DNA of 40,198 nt from Oscillospiraceae bacterium (GTDB lineage: Bacteria; Bacillota; Clostridia; Oscillospirales; Acutalibacteraceae). The position numbers and the translations under genes are program-made. Positions 37,252 to 40,198 of this stretch are shown one piece after another; within the stretch, counting starts at the first letter, position 1; every line of letters begins with the position of its first letter. Below the pieces are notes generated by a model. That model was not told the origin of the DNA. It worked only from the letters and a program-made list of their open reading frames with translations, and ran no database searches. The stretch lies in contig SVPM01000011.1 of the NCBI GenBank assembly GCA_015065865.1, positions 1 to 40,198 of the forward strand, given 5' to 3'.

Positions 37252-39621
37252 TTAGCCGTTGATAAATTTCTTGATGTTGGCTACCGAAACGAACTTTTCG
37301 GTCTTGCCGTCGGCAACAGACACCAGCGTGGGGGCCTGTTTGATGCCGAGCGATTCGGTCAACACCACGTTTTCTTCCGCCAACACCTTGGTGTAAGCGA
37401 TATCGGCTTTGGTCAACAAAGCTTCGGCGATCTTACAGTTCGGGCAGGTTGCGGAAGCGAAGAGATACACGCCGTCCAAGAGGGCGGGGGTCGCGGCACA
37501 GCCGCCGTCACACGCACTATCCGAGCCGAGCGGACCTTCGTGGGTCAGCACCGACGTTTCGATAACGTAGGAACGACGCTCTTTATATTCCTGCGATTTA
37601 CCGGCGTTCCAGTTCTTCACGGGGCGATAATAGCCCGTGATACGGCTGTATACTTCGGTCTCTTTGCCGCAGGTCGGGCAGGTAAACTTCTCGCCCGCAA
37701 TGTAACCGTGCTCTTTACACACCGAGTAGATGGGGGACAGGGAGTAGTAAGGCAGACGGTAATTTTCCGCGATCTTACGCACGATATTGGCGGCCGCTTT
37801 CCAATCCGGCAGTTTCTCGCCGAGGAAGGCGTGGAACACGGTGCCCGAAGTGTACAGCGTGTGCAACTCATCCTGCATATCCAGTGCGGTGAAGATATCA
37901 TCGGTGAAACCGACAGGCAGGTGAGAGGAGTTGGTGTAGTAGGGCGTTTCGGCATCCGACGCACAGATGATGTCGGGATAATGCTTGCGGTCGTGCTTTG
38001 CCAAACGGTAGGAGGTGGATTCGGCAGGCGTTGCTTCCAAATTGTAGAGGTCGCCGTACATCTCCTGATAATCCGACAAGCGCTCACGCATATGGTTGAG
38101 CACGTCTTTAGTAAACTGCTGTGATTCGGCGTGGGTCATATCCTTGCGGAGCCACTTCGCATTCAAGCACGCTTCATTCATGCCTACCAGACCGATGGTA
38201 GAGAAGTGGTTGTCAAAGGTGCCGAGATACCGCTTGGTATAGGGATACAGACCTTCATCCAACAACTTGGTGATGACCGTGCGTTTCACTTTCAGCGAAC
38301 GGGCGGCAATGTCCATCATATGATCAAGACGCTTGTAGAAATCGTCTTTCGTTTCGGACAAGTAGGCGATACGCGGCATATTGATGGTGACAACACCGAT
38401 CGAACCGGTGCTTTCGCCGCTCCCGAAGAAACCGCCCGACTTCTTACGCAGTTCGCGAAGGTCCAGACGCAGACGGCAGCACATACTGCGGACGTCGGAC
38501 GGTTCCATATCGCTGTTTACGTAGTTGGAGAAATAGGGGGTGCCGTATTTCGAGGTCATTTCGAACAACAACTTATTGTTCTCGGTTTCCGACCAATCGA
38601 AATCACGGGTGATGGAATAGGTGGGGATGGGATACTGGAAACCGCGGCCGTTGGCATCACCTTCGATCATCGTTTCGATGAATGCGCGGTTGACCATATC
38701 CATTTCCTTTTTACAGTCGCCGTATTTGAAATCCTGACGCTTGCCGCCGATGATGACGTACTCATCCGCCAGATCCTGCGGAACGGTCCAGTCCAGCGTA
38801 ATGTTGCTGAACGGCGCTTGCGTACCCCAACGGCTGGGAGTGTTCACACCGTAAATAAAGGACTCAATGCACTTTTTCACGGAATCGTAATCAAGATTGT
38901 CTGCCCTTACGAAGGGGGCAAGGTAGGTATCAAAAGAGGAGAAAGCCTGTGCGCCGGCCCACTCGTTTTGCATAATACCGAGGAAGTTGACCATCTGGTT
39001 GCAAAGGGTGGCAAGGTGCTTTGCGGGGGCAGAGGTGATCTTGCCGGGCACGCCGCCGAGACCTTCTTCGATCAACTGCTTGAGCGACCAACCGGCACAG
39101 TAACCGGTCAGCATGGAAAGATCGTGCAGGTGGATATCCGCGTTCTTGTGCGCTTTGGCGATCTCGTCATCATAGATCTCGGACAGCCAATAGTTCGCAG
39201 TGATGGCACCCGAGTTGCTGAGGATCAGACCGCCGACCGAATAGGTCACGGTGGAGTTTTCCTTCACGCGCCAGTCGATGCTCTTCACATACTGGTCCAC
39301 GATCTCTTTGTAGTCCAGAATGGTGGATTTCATGTTACGCAGTTTTTCGCGCTGACGGCGATACAAAATGTATGCTTTGGCCACGTCGGCATACCCCGCT
39401 TGTACCAGCACCGTTTCCACGCTGTCCTGAATATCTTCCACCTCGACTACGCCGTTTTCGATCTTCGGCTCAAAATCCGAGGTCACTTTCAACGCCAAAA
39501 AGTCAATGATATTGTCGTTGAACTGACGGTCGCACGCTTCAAAAGCTTTTTTGATCGCAATCGAGATCTTGGAAATGTCAAATTCCGCTACTTTGCCGTC
39601 GCGTTTGTTTACACGATACAT
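37252..39621 (-). CDS. nrdD: anaerobic (class III) ribonucleotide reductase with fused C-terminal redoxin domain
   Basis: A 789-residue enzyme. An N-terminal ATP-cone (1-95: MYRVNKRDGKVAEFDISKISIAI) allosteric domain precedes the NrdD catalytic barrel (motifs MCCRLRLDLRELRKKSGGFFGSGESTGSIGVV). The zinc-binding CPTCG and the glycyl radical loop RITGYYRPV (G663) come next. Unlike standard NrdD, it does not stop after the radical loop. A CDGGC segment (C704, C708) follows, then a ~73-residue thioredoxin/glutaredoxin-like domain (717-789) with the active-site motif CPNC (C726, C729) and the cis-Pro stretch QAPTLVSV. Class III enzymes make deoxynucleotides without oxygen; some use formate, others a reduced redoxin. 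The fused redoxin and the adjacent trxB point to the second type. The start is supported by AAGGAGAAG. nrdG is 27 nt upstream. Confidence 0.95.
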   Translation of the reverse strand: MYRVNKRDGKVAEFDISKISIAIKKAFEACDRQFNDNIIDFLALKVTSDFEPKIENGVVEVEDIQDSVETVLVQAGYADVAKAYILYRRQREKLRNMKSTILDYKEIVDQYVKSIDWRVKENSTVTYSVGGLILSNSGAITANYWLSEIYDDEIAKAHKNADIHLHDLSMLTGYCAGWSLKQLIEEGLGGVPGKITSAPAKHLATLCNQMVNFLGIMQNEWAGAQAFSSFDTYLAPFVRADNLDYDSVKKCIESFIYGVNTPSRWGTQAPFSNITLDWTVPQDLADEYVIIGGKRQDFKYGDCKKEMDMVNRAFIETMIEGDANGRGFQYPIPTYSITRDFDWSETENNKLLFEMTSKYGTPYFSNYVNSDMEPSDVRSMCCRLRLDLRELRKKSGGFFGSGESTGSIGVVTINMPRIAYLSETKDDFYKRLDHMMDIAARSLKVKRTVITKLLDEGLYPYTKRYLGTFDNHFSTIGLVGMNEACLNAKWLRKDMTHAESQQFTKDVLNHMRERLSDYQEMYGDLYNLEATPAESTSYRLAKHDRKHYPDIICASDAETPYYTNSSHLPVGFTDDIFTALDMQDELHTLYTSGTVFHAFLGEKLPDWKAAANIVRKIAENYRLPYYSLSPIYSVCKEHGYIAGEKFTCPTCGKETEVYSRITGYYRPVKNWNAGKSQEYKERRSYVIETSVLTHEGPLGSDSACDGGCAATPALLDGVYLFASATCPNCKIAEALLTKADIAYTKVLAEENVVLTESLGIKQAPTLVSVADGKTEKFVSVANIKKFING

Positions 39622-39648
39622 ACTCTCTCTTCTCCTTCACATTTTATA

Positions 39649-40198
39649 TTAGATGCCACGCAAACCTGCGTGGGGCAGATGCTTTTGTACCGCCGAAAGG
39701 ATCTGTTGCATCTCCTCGGGTGAAAAGGCGGTACAGCCTTCACCGAGCAGCTCGCCCGAATCCACAAATTGTTGGATAAAATACGGGTCTTCGGGTCGCA
39801 GCCAACGGGCAATGGCCGAAAAATCCTCCAATGTGTGGATGCCTTTCACCGCCGTGGTGCGAAATTCGTAGGAAACACCGCTTGCACGCAGGAGTTTCAT
39901 GCTTTCCTCAAACGGGGCAACGTCCTCTACGCCTCCCGTGGCTTTGGCATACCCGTCGGGAGAACTTTTTACGTCCATTGCCACGTAGTCTGCGGCGTTG
40001 GCCGCCAGCACGGCGGCCAAGCGCTTCGGAAGCATACCGTTGGTATCCAGTTTTACCAGATATCCCATTTCCTTTACCTTTAAGAGAAAGGAAAGCAAGT
40101 CGGACTGCAACAACGGTTCTCCGCCCGTGATACACACACCGTCCAGTATCCCGCGGCGACGTTCGAGATAGGTAAAGATCTCGTCCTCCGTCATCTTC
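39649..40198 (-). CDS. nrdG: anaerobic ribonucleotide reductase activating protein (truncated by window edge)
   Basis: The C-terminal ~183 residues of a radical SAM activase; the N-terminus, including the CxxxCxxC cluster, lies beyond the window. Visible are the SAM-binding GVCITGGEPLLQ, VKLDTNGMLP, and DYVAMDVKSSPDGYAKATGG, all typical of the longer NrdG/NrdG2 form. It generates the glycyl radical on NrdD. It is 27 nt upstream of nrdD on the same strand, so they are co-transcribed. The family call from the neighbour is strong. Confidence 0.92.
   Translation of the reverse strand, partial: KMTEDEIFTYLERRRGILDGVCITGGEPLLQSDLLSFLLKVKEMGYLVKLDTNGMLPKRLAAVLAANAADYVAMDVKSSPDGYAKATGGVEDVAPFEESMKLLRASGVSYEFRTTAVKGIHTLEDFSAIARWLRPEDPYFIQQFVDSGELLGEGCTAFSPEEMQQILSAVQKHLPHAGLRGI

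Noticed and set aside
38131..39723. 530-codon plus-strand open frame antisense to nrdD
   Set aside because: Shadow of a well-supported gene; runs through the nrdG-nrdD junction without a start signal.
1..40198. CRISPR arrays, insertion sequences, phage genes, tRNA or rRNA genes
   Set aside because: No regular repeat-spacer pattern, transposase or phage-like protein, or tRNA/rRNA sequence was recognised in either strand.

Overview
The window looks like the chromosome of an anaerobic, low-to-moderate GC Gram-positive bacterium of the class Clostridia. A gut-type Oscillospiraceae/Christensenellales-like lineage is my inference. The support comes from several signals. There is a T-box leader on pheS-pheT, an IreB regulator, and a BlaI/BlaR1-type pair. 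LexA has Firmicutes-type (CGAAC-N4-GTTYG-like) operators. There are a CotF-like coat protein, a YdbC/PC4 protein, frequent GTG/TTG starts behind strong AGGAGG sites, and two oxygen-sensitive glycyl-radical systems (class III ribonucleotide reductase and a second enzyme). I saw no insertion sequence, phage gene, CRISPR array, tRNA or rRNA.

Layout. 1-4.0 kb: C-terminal part of a GH2 beta-mannosidase, then a blaI-blaR-like regulatory pair behind twin operators. 4.0-8.4 kb (minus): a small unknown gene, ireB, and pheS-pheT with a T-box leader. 8.5-10.4 kb: a GH20 hexosaminidase-type enzyme. 10.4-11.1 kb: a DUF1292 protein and a structured RNA that is probably 6S RNA. 11.1-13.4 kb: two tandem serine-beta-lactamase-fold hydrolases showing sequence homogenisation. 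13.4-14.9 kb (minus): an ABC exporter. 15.1-19.0 kb (minus): an HAD phosphatase and a GH38 family protein whose catalytic aspartate is replaced. 19.2-21.8 kb: tmcAL and divergent ackA. 21.8-23.4 kb: a second GH20-type enzyme. 23.5-25.4 kb (minus): a PHP phosphatase, a DUF378 membrane protein, and lexA with two LexA boxes. 25.4-27.6 kb: a candidate small RNA, then a GHMP sugar kinase and a sugar-phosphate nucleotidyltransferase. 27.6-32.5 kb: an M23 peptidase, a CBM9-like protein, a CotF-like protein, a DUF218 protein, a DivIVA-like coiled coil with a frameshift at a T7 tract, ydbC and uppP. 32.5-36.2 kb: a glycyl radical enzyme (GRE) of unassigned substrate, its activase, and a divergent AraC regulator. 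36.3-40.2 kb (minus): nrdG-nrdD-trxB, where NrdD carries a fused C-terminal redoxin and TrxB lacks the usual NADPH-phosphate motif.

How the genes work together. The glycosidases (GH2, GH38, two GH20), the CBM9-like protein, the GHMP kinase and the nucleotidyltransferase suggest scavenging of mannose- and hexosamine-containing glycans, with free sugars re-activated to nucleotide sugars. AckA fits fermentative ATP production, and the neighbouring TmcAL consumes acetate for tRNA modification. The best candidates for undescribed biology are the GRE/activase/AraC locus, the self-contained NrdD-redoxin/TrxB chain, the lexA-kinase intergenic small RNA, and the GH38 protein without the canonical nucleophile. 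All assignments come from reading motifs by eye; no database search was run.
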